From the NCBI RefSeq assembly GCF_000787575.1, contig NW_012236526.1, positions 62,001 through 126,000 of the forward strand: DNA of 64,000 nt, given 5' to 3'. This DNA is from Acytostelium subglobosum LB1. Lineage: Eukaryota; Evosea; Eumycetozoa; Acytosteliales; Acytosteliaceae. Positions 1-12,845 of the stretch are shown in pieces (within the stretch, counting starts at the first letter, position 1; every line of letters begins with the position of its first letter). The position numbers and the translations under genes are program-made. Below the pieces are notes generated by a model. The model was not told the DNA's origin. It saw nothing but the letters and a program-made list of their open reading frames with translations, and ran no database searches.

Positions 1-58
1 ATTTATTTATTAGTAAATAATAAGCCTCGACCTAGTTATAAAAAAAACAATCAAGTTT

Positions 59-1887
59 TTATTTGTCATTTAAATATAGTAGATGTTGATTAATGGTGTC
101 CAAGGAAATGAATCCACAATTGAACAAGTCCTCACAATGTCTAAAGAATAGATTATCATCAGAGATTCGACGTAGGTTGACATTTACATTCTTTGTAGTC
201 ACCTTTAGACTTGTTATCCATTTGGGCACCTTCTTCATAAATCGCAACAAGTGATTGGGTTGATCAATGTATGAAGACCACATCAATGAGTGTAATGATC
301 TTGGTATGGACTTTGCTTTGAGTTTTCCACTGTACTCATATAGACTCAATTGTTTGAGTGATGAGGGTAGTTGTTCAATATCAATTGTATGTATATAATC
401 ATACAATGTCAATGATGTTATAGAGTCTGGTAACATGGCAGCCCTTATCCTAAAGAATCCAACAGTATCGCACCATATCTCAAGTTTTGTCAATCTAGAT
501 GTTGTTGTTGTTGGTGGAAATCTTTTGATCAATATTGATGAATTGATCACAATTGAAAGGTATTCCAATGAGTTTGGTAAATTGTATAAATCGCACTCAA
601 TATCATTGTTGAAGATAGTGCCAAGCCCAGTGTCATGGAATAAAGAAAGTGAGGAAAGTGATGGAAATGTTTGTGATGTGATCATTGTGATATCCACTAT
701 ATCAGTCAAATTCAACTTGGTCATTTGTGGATATGTATGATTGGAGAAGATACATTGTAGGTCTGCGGCCGACAAATATAATGATCGCAATGTTTGATGA
801 TACAACTCGTGTCTATAGTGGCCAGACAATCTAATGTCTGTTAGACTTGGTGGGAGATTGACCATTGGATGATGGAGATTCACCTCTCCTGGCATATAAT
901 CAAATGGTACGATACCATCAGAGTATGGGAATCGAAGAGATGTGAGTGATTGAGGCAGAATGTCATTATCCAATGATTGATGAAACCTTGGACCAAGCTC
1001 CAATGTCCTTAATGATGATGGTAGTGTGCCTACACTGACCTCAGAGCAAGTATACACTAACCATGTCAATGATGTTGGTAGTGTTCCAGGTGTGAGATGT
1101 TGATTGAATGCTTGGCCCAAGTCTAGATACTCTATTTTAGGTGGAAGGTCACCAGGTAAGATCATTTGATTGAACTCACATCCAAGTTTAAGTGACTTTA
1201 GATTGAGTGGTAGGACTCCAGTGAGCTTGCCATCAAATTGCATGAATGTAATGTTGGTCACAGAGTGAGGATAGACTGTTGATGAGCCTTGTGTATAGGT
1301 CTTGAGTGAGATTGGTTTTGACCTATTGATCAAGTGTTGTTCATTCATTATTGTCCAAAAGTTCTGATCGACAATATCTTTGGGGCAATCAACCAAATGG
1401 ATTGATTCCACTTGTGGCAGTTCAGCAAGTTTGCAGGTCAACTGACTCATTCTTTCAGAGTTGTTCAATATTTCTTTGCCTTTGATTGGATGGACCATTC
1501 GATTGATTGATTGAATGATTGAATGAGATTGTTAGTTGTTGGAATCATACCATTCAATTAAGAGGAGTGAGGATTCTTACCAACAAATATTGTCTTGTCA
1601 TGTTTGTTTCGAAGGAGTGGAGCATTGGAACTGGTATGCATGTATAGTCTATGTGGCTTGTTCATCATATCATTGAAAACAATGTTCTTGTAATGCTTTA
1701 GACTATACTCTGTACTATTAACTCTATGTAATGAGTCAATTGACAATAAGTTCATTGTATTAAAGTTCATATAACTACATGTTGATTGATAGAATCGTTT
1801 GCATACCAATGACAACGTCAATCTATCAACATTATCATCCAAACATGATACTATCTCCTTCAACATTAACATTGATAATGACTCCAT
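59..1887 (-). CDS. F-box-like protein with FNIP repeats
   Basis: Probable substrate adaptor of an SCF-type ubiquitin ligase. Exons 1887-1581 and 1479-59 join in frame (GTAAGA donor, CAAAG acceptor) to give about 575 residues. Residues 1-35 look like an F-box helix pair (LKEIVSCL, then LSLVCKRFYQ). From about residue 190 to 300 there are FNIP-type repeats, seen as FNQ..I.PG.LP..L..L.LG spacing; the rest of the protein keeps weaker LP.SL..L periodicity typical of this leucine-rich family. FNIP repeats are massively expanded in dictyostelids. The two exons lie in separate open frames split by a 101-nt intron, so the second exon alone should not be taken as the gene. Substrate is unknown. The start at 1887 is the first ATG and puts the F-box at the N-terminus. 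The intron carries one copy, with one mismatch, of the recurrent TGGAAYNATTCCA element. Confidence 0.82.
1540..1552 (-). repeat. Intronic TGGAAYNATTCCA element, one mismatch
   Basis: Sense strand reads TGGTATGATTCCA, followed eight bases on by ACTAAC, inside the only intron of the FNIP gene. Confidence 0.55.
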
Positions 1888-2085
1888 CTTTATCTTGTAT
1901 TATTATTATTAATGTTTGAAAATGGACCACAATGATGTTCAATAAAGTGATTAATCATTGTAGTTTTGAGTCAACAAAGAAGAAGAAGGAAGGTAGGAAG
2001 GTAGGAGTGATATATATAATACAATACAATACAATACAATACAATACAATACAATACAATATAATACAATATAATATATACATGA
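1888..2085. promoter_or_regulatory. Divergent promoter region with pentanucleotide repeat
   Basis: 198-bp head-to-head spacer between the FNIP gene (-) and the SAM-SWIM gene (+), so it must hold both promoters. It contains purine-rich GAAGGAAGGTAGGAAGG sequence, then a perfect ACAAT array and a TA-rich stretch just before the right-hand start codon. No recognised factor site was seen. Confidence 0.5.
2021..2060. repeat. (ACAAT)8 microsatellite
   Basis: Eight perfect copies of ACAAT, continuing imperfectly to about 2075. It lies within 65 bp of the start codon of the next gene, so length changes could affect its 5' leader. Confidence 0.95.
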
Positions 2086-3487
2086 ATGAGCACATTCAAT
2101 CAATCAATCAATCAATCAGGCATCAAATCATTAAGATCAATAGAAAGGATACCATTGTCGGTTATAGATTGGATAGACAACATTGCAAAGCTAACACAAT
2201 TCAAGAAATACCTCATAACAAATGGATACGATCAGTTTGAGAGCATTCTGTTGATGGAAGCTGCTGACTTTAATTCTGATTTTCCACAAAGCTACCGACA
2301 GTTCATCCTGAACAAAGTTGAGAAGCTTAAACGATTCGTTCAGGAAAAGAATATCAAGTTGCCGTCTGGGCGTGCAACATGGGAGGAGCCTCGACAATTG
2401 AAGCCGCTCATTGAATTGGACGAAATCAGGAAGTTATGCTCACAAGGTATGTGTCTGTGTCTGCGTGAGCGAGGACCAAGATGACACTGACTGCCTGACA
2501 CGACACATACTACTCCTCATAGATGTATTTGATCGTGCCTCTGATATGTTTGACAGCATTATAGGAGTGGATAGAACAGTTGTCGTCACTGGGAAAATCA
2601 GTGCATCAGGTTCACAGAACACTGCTGGAGAGAAGCCCACATACAATGTTATGCTTAGATTGCATCCCGACGGCACGGTACTCGAGTCCACCTGCGAGTG
2701 TCCACACAAACCTGGCAAACTATTGTGTCAGCATCGCATTGCCATTTTGATCAACTTATCCAACAACAAGCTTAAGAATGATCCAATGAAGGATCAAATA
2801 GACGACCACGGTCTTATGAATAGCACCAGTTGCTGCGACGGCAGCAACAACAACAATAATAACAATGGCAACATGGATGCAAGGGCGGTTGTAGATGAAG
2901 TCGATGTGGAACAGATGACCAAGAAGAGGAAGAAGCATAGGACTAGCACCAGAGTTTCCAAGATCAGAATGGACTCAGACAATGCAGATAAATGGTTCCC
3001 CAATTTCCGCAACGGCGCGTGGTCACTGCTCGTTGCGCTGTACAAAGATGAGATTGCCGCATCGCACTTGCTCTACGCGGCACCCACACGAGCAGAGTTG
3101 ACGGTCAAGGCCAAGGAGTATTATCGACATGCAGTAAAAAACTCCTTGTGGCGTGGCATGGCACAGCTGGTGAAACGTGAAATGGTCATGGTCTCTGGCA
3201 AGGGCCGATTTGAACGCTACAAACTGACACCAAGGGGTCGAGTGATCGCCAAGAAGGTCACCGAACTCAACGACAATAGCAATATGAGCCTAAACGTTGA
3301 TGACGACGACGATGATCAAGATCAACAGAGTGGCAACAACACAATCAATGACATCATGGACTTGGGCAACACATCTAGCGTGAACAATCAACAGCACGAC
3401 GATCCTGATCAAAAAGAAGACGCGGATGATTGGAGTGATAGCGACACCGAGCTAATGGACTTTAATGAAAGTGATGACAACCTTTAA
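2086..3487 (+). CDS. SAM, SWIM zinc finger and MUS81-type winged-helix protein
   Basis: Exons 2086-2446 and 2523-3487 (76-nt intron, GTATGT...CATAG) encode 441 residues. Residues about 25-85 resemble a SAM domain (VIDWIDNIAKLTQFKKYL...NGYDQFESIL...). Near residues 185-205 is a SWIM zinc finger, with CECP followed by CQH and spacing CxC-x8-CxH. After a low-complexity Asn/basic linker, residues about 290-375 (PNFRNGAWSLLVALYK ... TRAELTVKAKEYY ... LVKRE ... FERYKLTPRGRVIAKK) match the winged-helix domain that precedes the nuclease in MUS81. No ERCC4 nuclease motif (GDxxW, ERKxxxD) is present; the C-terminus is an acidic tail instead. Likely nuclear and DNA- or chromatin-associated, by domain content only. 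The start is the first ATG in frame, with an Asn/Gln/Ser leader that an ATG further in could replace. Confidence 0.78.
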
Positions 3488-3512
3488 TGTGACTATAATG
3501 GTGATCTAGATC

Positions 3513-5385
3513 TTATCTTCTCTTTTGGAACATATACTTGAGAGCAATGGACACCTCCATTACTGCCTCATTCGACTCGTCAAGACCAATGGCAAAGAAT
3601 CCGTGTGGAGAGTTGGTGTAGCGTGTGTGGTTGACGTGCACGCCAGATGAGCGCAACTTCTTGACGTAGAGCTCACCCTCGTCACAGAATGGGTCGTGGC
3701 CCGCAGTGATGACGTGGGCCTGGGGCAGATCGGACAGGCCCAGATTGGAGCTGCTGGCCGCTCTGATTGGACTGGCGTATATGTTGTCCACGTCGTCCTG
3801 GTGGCAGTACTTGCCGCTGAACCAACGGAAGAAGCTCATGGGCATGAGGTAGCCCTCCTGGTTCACCACTCGCGAGTAGTACTTTTCCTCGTTACGCTTC
3901 ATGTCCAACACGGGGTAGATGAGCACCTGTCCGCACAGCTTTGGAGTCTGCTTGTCGCGTGCCATCAGTGTGACGGCCGCCGCCAGGTTGCCTCCAACAC
4001 TGTCACCTGCCACAGCGATCCTAGTGGGATCACCATCGAATGACGAGCACTTCTTTACTGCCCAACATGTTGCAGCATAACAATCCAAGGCAGCTGCTGG
4101 GAATTGATGTTCGGGAGCTAATCTATAATCTACGGATACAACTACGCATCCCTATAGTTCCGTTCATTTCGTTTGAGTGTTAGTACTGATGGTAGACGGC
4201 ATTGATTGATTAATTGTCGTTTTCCTTACAGCTTGGTTGGACACCAGACGGCATAGACCATCGACGGATGGTGTTTCGATTGACTTGGTGACGAATCTGA
4301 TTGTGTATGAATGAATGAATGAGTGAGTGATTGGGCAGCCACGACAAGTCCAGTTTTATCATACAACATACCCTCCAGTATGGAACCACATTAGGATGGG
4401 GAAGTTTGTCTTCTTCTCACCTGGCTCCAATGATGGATTGTAGATCCTGACTCTGAATCCAGTGCATCCCTGTACATCAAGATCACCAGCCTCCAACATC
4501 AAGTCCTGAACTCTTGACACTGGTATCGCAGTGGATGGATAGTTCTCCAATGAATCAATGACATTCCTGTCAAAGTCTCCATCCTCATGTGCTCCCATTT
4601 TCCTGTTGTTGTCGTATGTATGATTGATTGAATGATAGATGAGTGAGTGCATGCACAATAAGATCAGATTGAACCTAACAAACAAACACCTACCATAGCA
4701 ACACCTTGTGTAGTGCTGACACGACCTTGGTCTCCTTGCTGACACCACCAATGTTTACGGTGATGGTCTCTTCCTCACGGGCTCGCTCATTGAGTGTTGT
4801 GGTGAAGCACTTTGAGCACACCTTGACTCTGGTAGTATATCCAAACTGTTGAGGCAATGAAACATTCAATGAGCAACATTCTCCACAGAACAAGTGTCCA
4901 CATCTTCTACAATGATGTCCTAAAGATAGATAGATAGTATGTGTCAATCACTCATTCGATCAATCAATCAATCAACTTGATCAGATAGACAGCGCGTACA
5001 TACTCCTGTTGAAGAGAGTAAACTCTGAAGCGCACATCTCACACTTGTTGGATGAGTTGTCTGGTACCCACTCGGGCTTCTTGATTGCTGGAGGTGATGC
5101 TGGATCAGTCGATGTAGTCGATGTTGTAGTGGTGGTAGTGACATCATCTGAACTCTGTTGTGGTTTCTTCTTTCTTGGTTGTTGTGTCTGTTGTGTCTGT
5201 TGTGTCTGTTGTTGTTGTTGTTGTTGTTGTTGTTCACTACTAGTAGTGGAATGTTGTTGTACATCTGAAGAATCATCATTTGATGATGTTGGATATGATA
5301 GGGATGACGTAGTATTGGTGTTTGAGGATTGGAATGGGGAAACAAATTCCTCTTCCTCTGCCGCCAATGATTGATTGAATGACAT
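3513..5385 (-). CDS. FYVE zinc finger fused to HSL-type alpha/beta-hydrolase
   Basis: Five exons (5385-5004, 4919-4694, 4602-4372, 4296-4230, 4151-3513) keep one frame over 515 codons. The N-terminus is Ser/Thr/Gln-rich, with a poly-Q run. About residues 106-175 form a FYVE finger: WVPD, CEMC, and RRHHCRRCG created exactly across the first splice, so binding of PI3P on endosomes is expected. After a 91-nt intron the frame continues into an alpha/beta-hydrolase-3 domain: HTGG oxyanion motif (split by intron 3), [12 protein letters not shown], nucleophile GDSVGG, acid in [10 protein letters not shown], and HGF histidine. The full catalytic set suggests an active esterase or lipase recruited to PI3P membranes. 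The alternative is two genes, with the FYVE reading frame stopping at 4693-4691 and a second start near 4598. Against this, the spacer is only about 90 bp, has splice signals at both ends and preserves frame. Confidence 0.75.
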
Positions 5386-6271
5386 TGTATTTAGTTTCTA
5401 TCTATCTATTTACAACATAAACTTTAAACTAAACAAATATATATATATATATATACTAGAGATAAAGAGATAATGAATGAATGAATGTCTATTGTTGAGT
5501 TTGATTGATGTGAACACACACATTCACACACTCACACACACACATAACACTCATTTCACCAGTTCATACACGACTATTTAATTTTAATTAAAATTGGTTT
5601 GGAAGATTCTTGTTGAATGTCATTCTGATCAGGCAAAGATTGTTAGCTGTCTGACATGTTTGTTTAATTATCTTCAAAAAGTAAGAGATTCTGCAACAAC
5701 AACAATGTTGATATCAATCTTATTGTTGTTTATATATCTGGGTACACTCAATTCAGATAGTAATAAATAGTTCATTGTTACAACCTTTTATGTTAGATAT
5801 ATTAACTATATAATAAGTAGTATCTACCATTTTATTGATTGAATGAATGGATTTGACATCCACCCATCCAAAATCAATGACATTGTGGCACAAGGACACC
5901 ACCATTGTGTCAGTCATTATGTGAAGTTGTTTATTCAAAACTAAATTAATTAATGTGAGATAATCTTTGTTCATTCATTCATTCATTAAAACATCGTTCA
6001 ATCAATTACAAACAATAAAACAAACAGACAGACATACATACAGACACACACAAGACAGGAAACATACAGAAATACATACATACATATAAACAAAACACAG
6101 AACAGAGAACAGAGAACAGACATATTGTACTATATTACAAAGGAAAAAGGAGAAATAGATATTTGTTGTATTATTAAATATATATATTATTTATATCTAC
6201 CTAGTTGACAGCATCAATATCATCACTATCAACATCAACAACGACATCAACAACTACAAACAAACATAATA
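5386..6271. other. Intergenic region between divergent genes
   Basis: 886 bp holding the promoters of the FYVE-hydrolase (-) and ArfGAP (+) genes. It contains a TA dinucleotide run near 5440-5456, CA/CT-rich microsatellite sequence near 5515-5555 and purine-rich ACAGA repeats near 6020-6125. Reading frames here (for example 5753-5974, minus) are AT-rich, have no family resemblance and are not called. Confidence 0.6.
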
Positions 6272-7237
<966 letters not shown>

Positions 7238-8326
7238 CATCAGTAACATCATCAACCTGGTCTGATCAAGAGGCGACAGGGCAAGGAGTGTCCATCCAAC
7301 ATCCGAGATAGAGAGATAGAAGCCTTCAACAACAAATAAAGGCTACGCTCACACACATGCGTGGGCTTGTCTAACCTTGCGAGCGACACCCAACCAGAAG
7401 GTGAACTTGACGCATAATGTGATCATGATTTGTCGTTGAATGTTAAGGGGGGTGATGGGAGGGAATCGATGAAGGCCCCCGACGTCTAGTTTTCGAATTT
7501 TTAATACCCCGATGACGGTGACAATGACGACAATGAAGACGACGGATCTCACTCACCTCCCTCTTCTCGTTTCCAGACTACCGACCGACTGAACGATAGA
7601 ACATCCCGCCACACCAACACCACAACCACAATCCTACCCAAACTACACTTTTTATTACAAGTGTTGTATGCTTGTGAGGTTATTATCCATGAAAGAAATG
7701 AATGAAATAAGTGTACAAAGAAATTTCCATTGATAGAAATACTTGCAAAAAATGACTTGTCATTCTTGACAACAACCGACACACACACAAACTCTACCTC
7801 TACTTGTTTGGTGTTGGTTTGTGTTTGTGTGTGAGTGAAGTGAGCTTGAACGAGAGAAACAAACGACACCAACAACAACCCCTGAGACCCTAAGTCACAT
7901 CACTCTCTCACTCACATCACTCACTTACATCAACTTCCCCTTCTCTCTCCCTTTCTTTACTTTAACTTTACTTTAACTTTACTGCCTGCTGCTGTATTAT
8001 CATTTATCATTAACATTATTATCTTTTTACAAACAAAGAGCAAAGAGTCCAATATTTCTTTGCATAACTACCAACAGCCATTTCAAACATTTGCTTGCTT
8101 TGGTCTTGGTCTATCTGCAAAGGTGATACAATTCAACTTCAACAATATCAATCAACAACATAATAGCTTGGCTCAATATATATATATACATAATACCATT
8201 ACATCATAATTATATAATTAATTAATTATTATTACTACAACATTATTTATTATTATTATTATTATTACCAGATTGTCAATAACAACAGATACAGTGATAA
8301 CGAACAAACAAACAAACAAACAAATA
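7238..8326. other. Intergenic region and probable long 5' leader
   Basis: 1,089 bp without a supported gene. The part from 7260 to 7620 has higher GC than its surroundings and no clear protein family in any frame. From about 7880 it becomes C/T-rich (CTCTCTCCC and similar), then AT-rich up to the MFS start codon, as expected for a promoter and leader. I found no tRNA-like fold by eye. Confidence 0.5.
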
Positions 8327-10178
8327 ATGTCTTCGAGATATAGTGACAATGGGTCATCTTCATCTCAAGAGGCAAGAGCGATGGAGAGAGCACCATTGAT
8401 GGCTCCACATCCACCAAAAGCCAATCAACTGAGTATAAGGACTACAAGCAACAATGCTCGTAACATCAATATAATGGTGCTCACTGTGTTCCTCTCCTCT
8501 ATTGGTTTCACTCTGATGATGCCATCAATGTATGGTTACTTGAACTCTGTAAGTCAATGTCCAATCAACGATTGATTGAATGATGTACTCACTCACTCAC
8601 TCACTCACTCACTCACTCACTCACTCACTCCACAATCAATCAACTTGATAATGATAACCAGGTGAATCCGAAATATGGAGATAGATACAATGGATGGGCA
8701 ACAGCTATATACAGTTTTGGACAGTTTGTGGCATCGCCAGTGTTTGGATACTGGGGAAATAGACGACCAACGATTGAACCAGTGGTCTTCTCATTGGTGA
8801 TTGCATTGATTGGAAATGCACTGTATGCCACATGTTCATCGTTTGGACAAGCATTCATCCCAATGATCTTCCTCGCAAGATTCCTCGTTGGTGTCGGTGC
8901 TGGCAATGTCGCAGTATGTCGAGCGTTCGCCTCTGAGAAGTCAGACATCTCCAACAAGACCCAGGTCATGGGTAAGATGTCTGGTGCACAAGGTGCTGGC
9001 TTTGTACTTGGACCAGGTATGTCACAGACGATTGATCGATTGATTGAATGGGATACCATGCAGATGCAGTTGCTAACACACATACATATACAATGTAGCA
9101 TTGGGATTCGGACTTACATATGTCCACTTCTATATTGGTAGTCTCCCAGTTAGTAAATTCACATCGCCAGGCTACGTGTCTGTATTGCTTGGAATCGTCA
9201 ACATCATATTTGTGGTCATCTTCTTCAGAGATCAACCAAGTTCAGTGACTCCAATCAGCTCGCCAGTTGTACAATCGATCAACAGTGTACAAGACGAGGA
9301 GGTTGTTGCGATCAAGAAACCTGAGGGACCTGAGGAGGACCGTCTGGCGGTGTACATCTCGATTTACCTGTTCGCCGTCGTCATCTCGATCTTTGCCGTG
9401 TTTGAATCAATCATGGCGATGATGACCGACAAGTACTATGGCTGGGGTCCACGCGCCAATGGTCTGCTGATGGGCTGCTCCGGTGTGCTGAGTCTTGTCG
9501 TGTTCTTTGCCATCTCTACTCCACTCATCAAGAAGTTCCAAGATCGCAAGATGGCACTCTTTGGCTTCTTCAACCTCTTTATCGCACTTCTCTTCCTGGC
9601 ATCCTACGACAATGGACCCTTCAACTGGGAGAAGGGATTGCCCAAGTGGCAACTCTTTATTGGTGCAGGTAATGTTACAGCGCTCACCGCTCACTCGCTC
9701 ATTCATTCATTCGCTAACATACCATCACTCAATCAATCAATCAATCAATCAATCAAAAGTGTTCGTCTCGATTGGATATCCTATCTCGTCTTCAATGATG
9801 TACGCTATCTTTGCCAAGATTCTCAGTCCAAAGCAACAGGGAACAAAGATGGGATGGTTGACATCGGGTGGTTCGTTGGCTAGAATGCTCGGTCCACTGT
9901 GGGCCACAGCGTTGTTTGTCGACGTCGCCGATGATGTCCTGTACCTGACGTGTGCAGGCCTCACTGCCTCTGCCTTTATCGTGCTATGCATATTCTACAA
10001 GCGACTGGCGCCACATTCCGACTACATCAATGCACAGATACAGAAAGATCAACAGCAACAACAACAGGATGATATGTCACACGATGATGATTATAACGAT
10101 TATATTGAGAATTACAATACTACACCACATGGCGGATCAATCTATGTCCGTGACGATGACCTTTCGATATCACAGTAA
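8327..10178 (+). CDS. mfsd8: Major facilitator transporter, MFSD8/CLN7-like, copy 1
   Basis: Multi-pass membrane transporter of the endolysosomal MFSD8 (CLN7) type. Exons 8327-8548, 8662-9016, 9099-9668 and 9760-10178 give 521 residues. Visible membrane segments include NIMVLTVFLSSIGFTLMMPS (helix 1), IYSFGQFVASPVFGYWGNRR (helix 2 with the MFS loop 2-3 GxxxxR-like turn), FLVGVGAGNVAVCRAF and, in the C-half, ISIYLFAVVISIFAVFESI. The N-terminal cytosolic tail carries an acidic/Ser stretch with ERAPL, a possible dileucine-type sorting signal. The start ATG at 8327 follows an ACAAACAAACAAAC leader. The next gene is a tandem paralogue with the same three intron positions. Substrate cannot be read from sequence. 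Confidence 0.85.
8587..8631. repeat. (ACTC)n microsatellite in MFS intron 1
   Basis: About eleven perfect ACTC units inside the first intron of MFSD8-like copy 1, between the donor at 8549 and the acceptor at 8661. Confidence 0.95.
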
Positions 10179-11047
10179 TAACTACTACTACCAACATATA
10201 ATAATAATAATAATAATACAATATATAGAGATAGTACCAGTACGTACTGGTACTACTACAACGTTCGAACACACATAACTTACTATTGGATTGGATAATT
10301 AATAATTGATTGATTGATTGACTGATGATAATGATTTGATGGTGCACCATCGCGACCATTTCGCCACGTTTCCAAGGCCTTTGGTTCCATGTTTATCACT
10401 CTCTCATCACTCGACCGCACAGAGAAGAGGGAGAGCAGTCCAATGACTAATCTAGGAAGAGTCCAATGAACAAATAGATATCTGGTGCTTGGAGCAAAGA
10501 AGTTTCGATCACCAAATCAGCACTGAGTGATTTGCTGTTTTTGCTGTCGTTTGGTGGTGGGGTCTGAGGCCCATTGGGCCTTTGTCTTCCAATTTTGCAT
10601 CACAAATACTCACCCGTGGTATCATCTCCAATTGGAGTGAGTGAGAGACTCGAGTTGATGGTGCACTCACTGTCACAAAACAAGAAGGGTTAGACAGAAG
10701 AGAATGAGAGAGATGATATTATTCAAACACAAACACACAACAACACATAACAAACAATACCAGAGAGATAGTGTAGTAAGAAACATACTCCGCCTCTTCT
10801 TCTTCCGCTGCAACAACCAACCACAATACAACACTACCATCCCAATAACAACAACTTTTTTTGCGGCACTACACTTACACCTCATTATCTCTTTCACCTA
10901 TTTATCACTTTGTAGTGTAGTTGTAGTATTATTATTATTTATTTATTAGGCCCCAAAGACTAGCCTTAGCCTCAGCCCAGCCTCGATCACCCACACTCAC
11001 ACCAACACACACACACACGCCAACAGATAGAATAGAAAGATCAACAA
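10179..11047. other. Intergenic region between tandem MFS genes
   Basis: 869 bp: 3' flank of copy 1 with (TAA)n near 10200, a moderately GC-rich part (10340-10660), then the AT-rich promoter side of copy 2. It contains a small perfect hairpin AGGCCC-ATT-GGGCCT near 10568-10582. No coding frame has support. Confidence 0.5.
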
Positions 11048-12845
11048 ATGTCTCTTGACAATAACAACAATGATGATAGTGATGGAGAGTCATCGTCTTC
11101 ATCGTCATCATCCAGCTCATTGATGGAGAATGCTCCATTGATAGTCCCAGCAACAGCTGGCAACCAACTCAGCTCAAAAACCTTAGCAATGAATGCCAAG
11201 AACATCAATCTGATGGTGCTCACAGTGTTCCTCTCCTCGATTGGTTTCACACTGATGATGCCATCCATGTATCCTTACTTGAAAAGTGTAAGGAATCGCG
11301 GATGGACTGGTTGCTGCGCAGGTTGTGGCTATGCGTGTGGCATCGGCTCGGACGGCCGGCCGTCAAACAGACAAAGATGATTGATTGATTAACTAACATA
11401 ACATAACATAACAAAATGAATAAGGAAGCAAAAGCGGATGCTAAATACAACGGTCCACTGGTAGCAATATACAGTTTCGGTCAGTTTGTAGCATCGCCAG
11501 TGTTTGGATATTGGGGAAACAGGAGACCAACTATTGAGGCAATCATCGTGTCCACCTTGGTGGCCATGATTGGAAATGGCATCTACGCCTTCACCAGTGA
11601 GTTTGGCCAGGCTTTCATCCCAATGATCTTCACCGCAAGATTCCTTGTTGGAGTTGGCGCTGGAAACGTTGCCGTCTGTCGTGCATTCGCTTCAGAGAGG
11701 ACCGATGCCAGCAACAAGACCCAGACCATGGGCAAAATGTCTGGCGCACAAGGTGCAGGTTTTGTAATTGGACCAGGTATGTTGATCATCTCTACCCTCG
11801 ACCCTCGACCCTAACCCCTTGCTCTTGCCTTCTTAATCTAGTTATCGGATTTGCATTGAGCAAGATTAACTTCAACATTGGAAGTGTGGTCGTTAGCGAG
11901 TACACTGCGCCAGGTTTTGTCTCGGTGATCCTCGGTTTGGTCAATCTTGTTCTGATCCTCCTCTATTTCAGAGAGACGCCAGTCGTTGCCAAGCCAGCAG
12001 CACCATCATCATTGATCAACAGCCCACTGGAGGAAGAGACTCTGCTCGTCAAGAAGGACGAGCCAAAGGAGTCCTTGCTGCCAGTGTTTGTCTCGATCTA
12101 CTTGTTCGCCGTGGTCATCTCGATTTTTGCCGTGTTCGAGTCCATCCTCACGGTGATGACCAACTATTACTACAAATGGGGCACGAGTCAGAATGGACTG
12201 CTCATGACCTGCTCGGGTATACTCAGTGTCGCCGTGTTTGTTGCCCTTTCCACGCCCATAGTCAAGAAGTTTGAGGATCGCAAGATGGCCCTCTTTGGTT
12301 TTGCCAACCTTTTCGTCGCCCTCCTCTTCCTGGCCTCCTACGACAATGGACCCTTCCATTGGGAGAAGGGNTCTACCCATGTGGCAACTCTTTGTTGGTG
12401 CAGGTAATGTCTTAAAGATCGTCAGTCACACTCAATGTCCAATCACTAACTGGAATCATTCCATTCCCCTCCCCCCCTCTAAACAGTGTTCGTCTCGATT
12501 GGATATCCAATCGCATCATCATTGATGTATGCCATCTACTCAAAGATTCTGAACCCATCAAGTCAGGGAACAATGATGGGCTGGCTGACTTCTGGTGGTT
12601 CATTGGCTAGAATGTTCGGACCACTGTGGGCCAACGCCTTGTTTGGCGTTGCCGATGATATCCTGTTCTTTACATCTGCAGGTTTGACTGCCTCTGGTTT
12701 CATTGTCTTGTGTATATTCTACCATAAGCTCGCTCCACGTAAACAGCCCGTCGTTGAGGAGGTCATCATCAACACTGACAACTACAACACCACTCCCATT
12801 GGCGAGACCACCTACGTTGGTTCCATCTCTGTCCGAGACGAATAA
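11048..12845 (+). CDS. Major facilitator transporter, MFSD8/CLN7-like, copy 2
   Basis: Tandem paralogue of the preceding gene, sharing long identical stretches (NIN/MVLTVFLSSIGFTLMMPSMY, YSFGQFVASPVFGYWGNRRP, NVAVCRAFASE) and all three intron positions. Exons 11048-11287, 11425-11776, 11842-12403 and 12487-12845. The chain is one base too long (1,513 nt): beside the single ambiguous base at 12371 the frame slips, and the paralogue shows that GLP.WQLF should be read across this point. Dropping one base there gives 503 residues. I treat this as an assembly error and not a pseudogene, because everything before and after is conserved. The N-terminus has a poly-Ser run and ENAPL, similar to the ERAPL of copy 1. 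Intron 3 contains a TGGAATCATTCCA element. Confidence 0.8.
12371..12371. other. Ambiguous base N at a frame slip
   Basis: The only N in the window. It sits next to an apparent one-base insertion in exon 3 of the second MFSD8-like gene; the paralogue is uninterrupted at the same place. Confidence 0.97.
12451..12463 (+). repeat. Intronic TGGAAYNATTCCA element
   Basis: Perfect TGGAATCATTCCA in intron 3 of MFSD8-like copy 2, preceded directly by CACTAAC. Confidence 0.7.

Noticed and set aside
5753-5974. 73-codon minus frame
   Set aside because: AT-rich, biased composition, no splice partner, lies in a promoter region.
7349-7878. Two minus frames in a GC-richer spacer
   Set aside because: No domain, no splice logic, simple-repeat content (CACACAAAC).
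10340-10660. Possible tRNA or snRNA in the spacer between MFS copies
   Set aside because: Only a 6-bp AGGCCC/GGGCCT hairpin; no cloverleaf, no internal promoter boxes.
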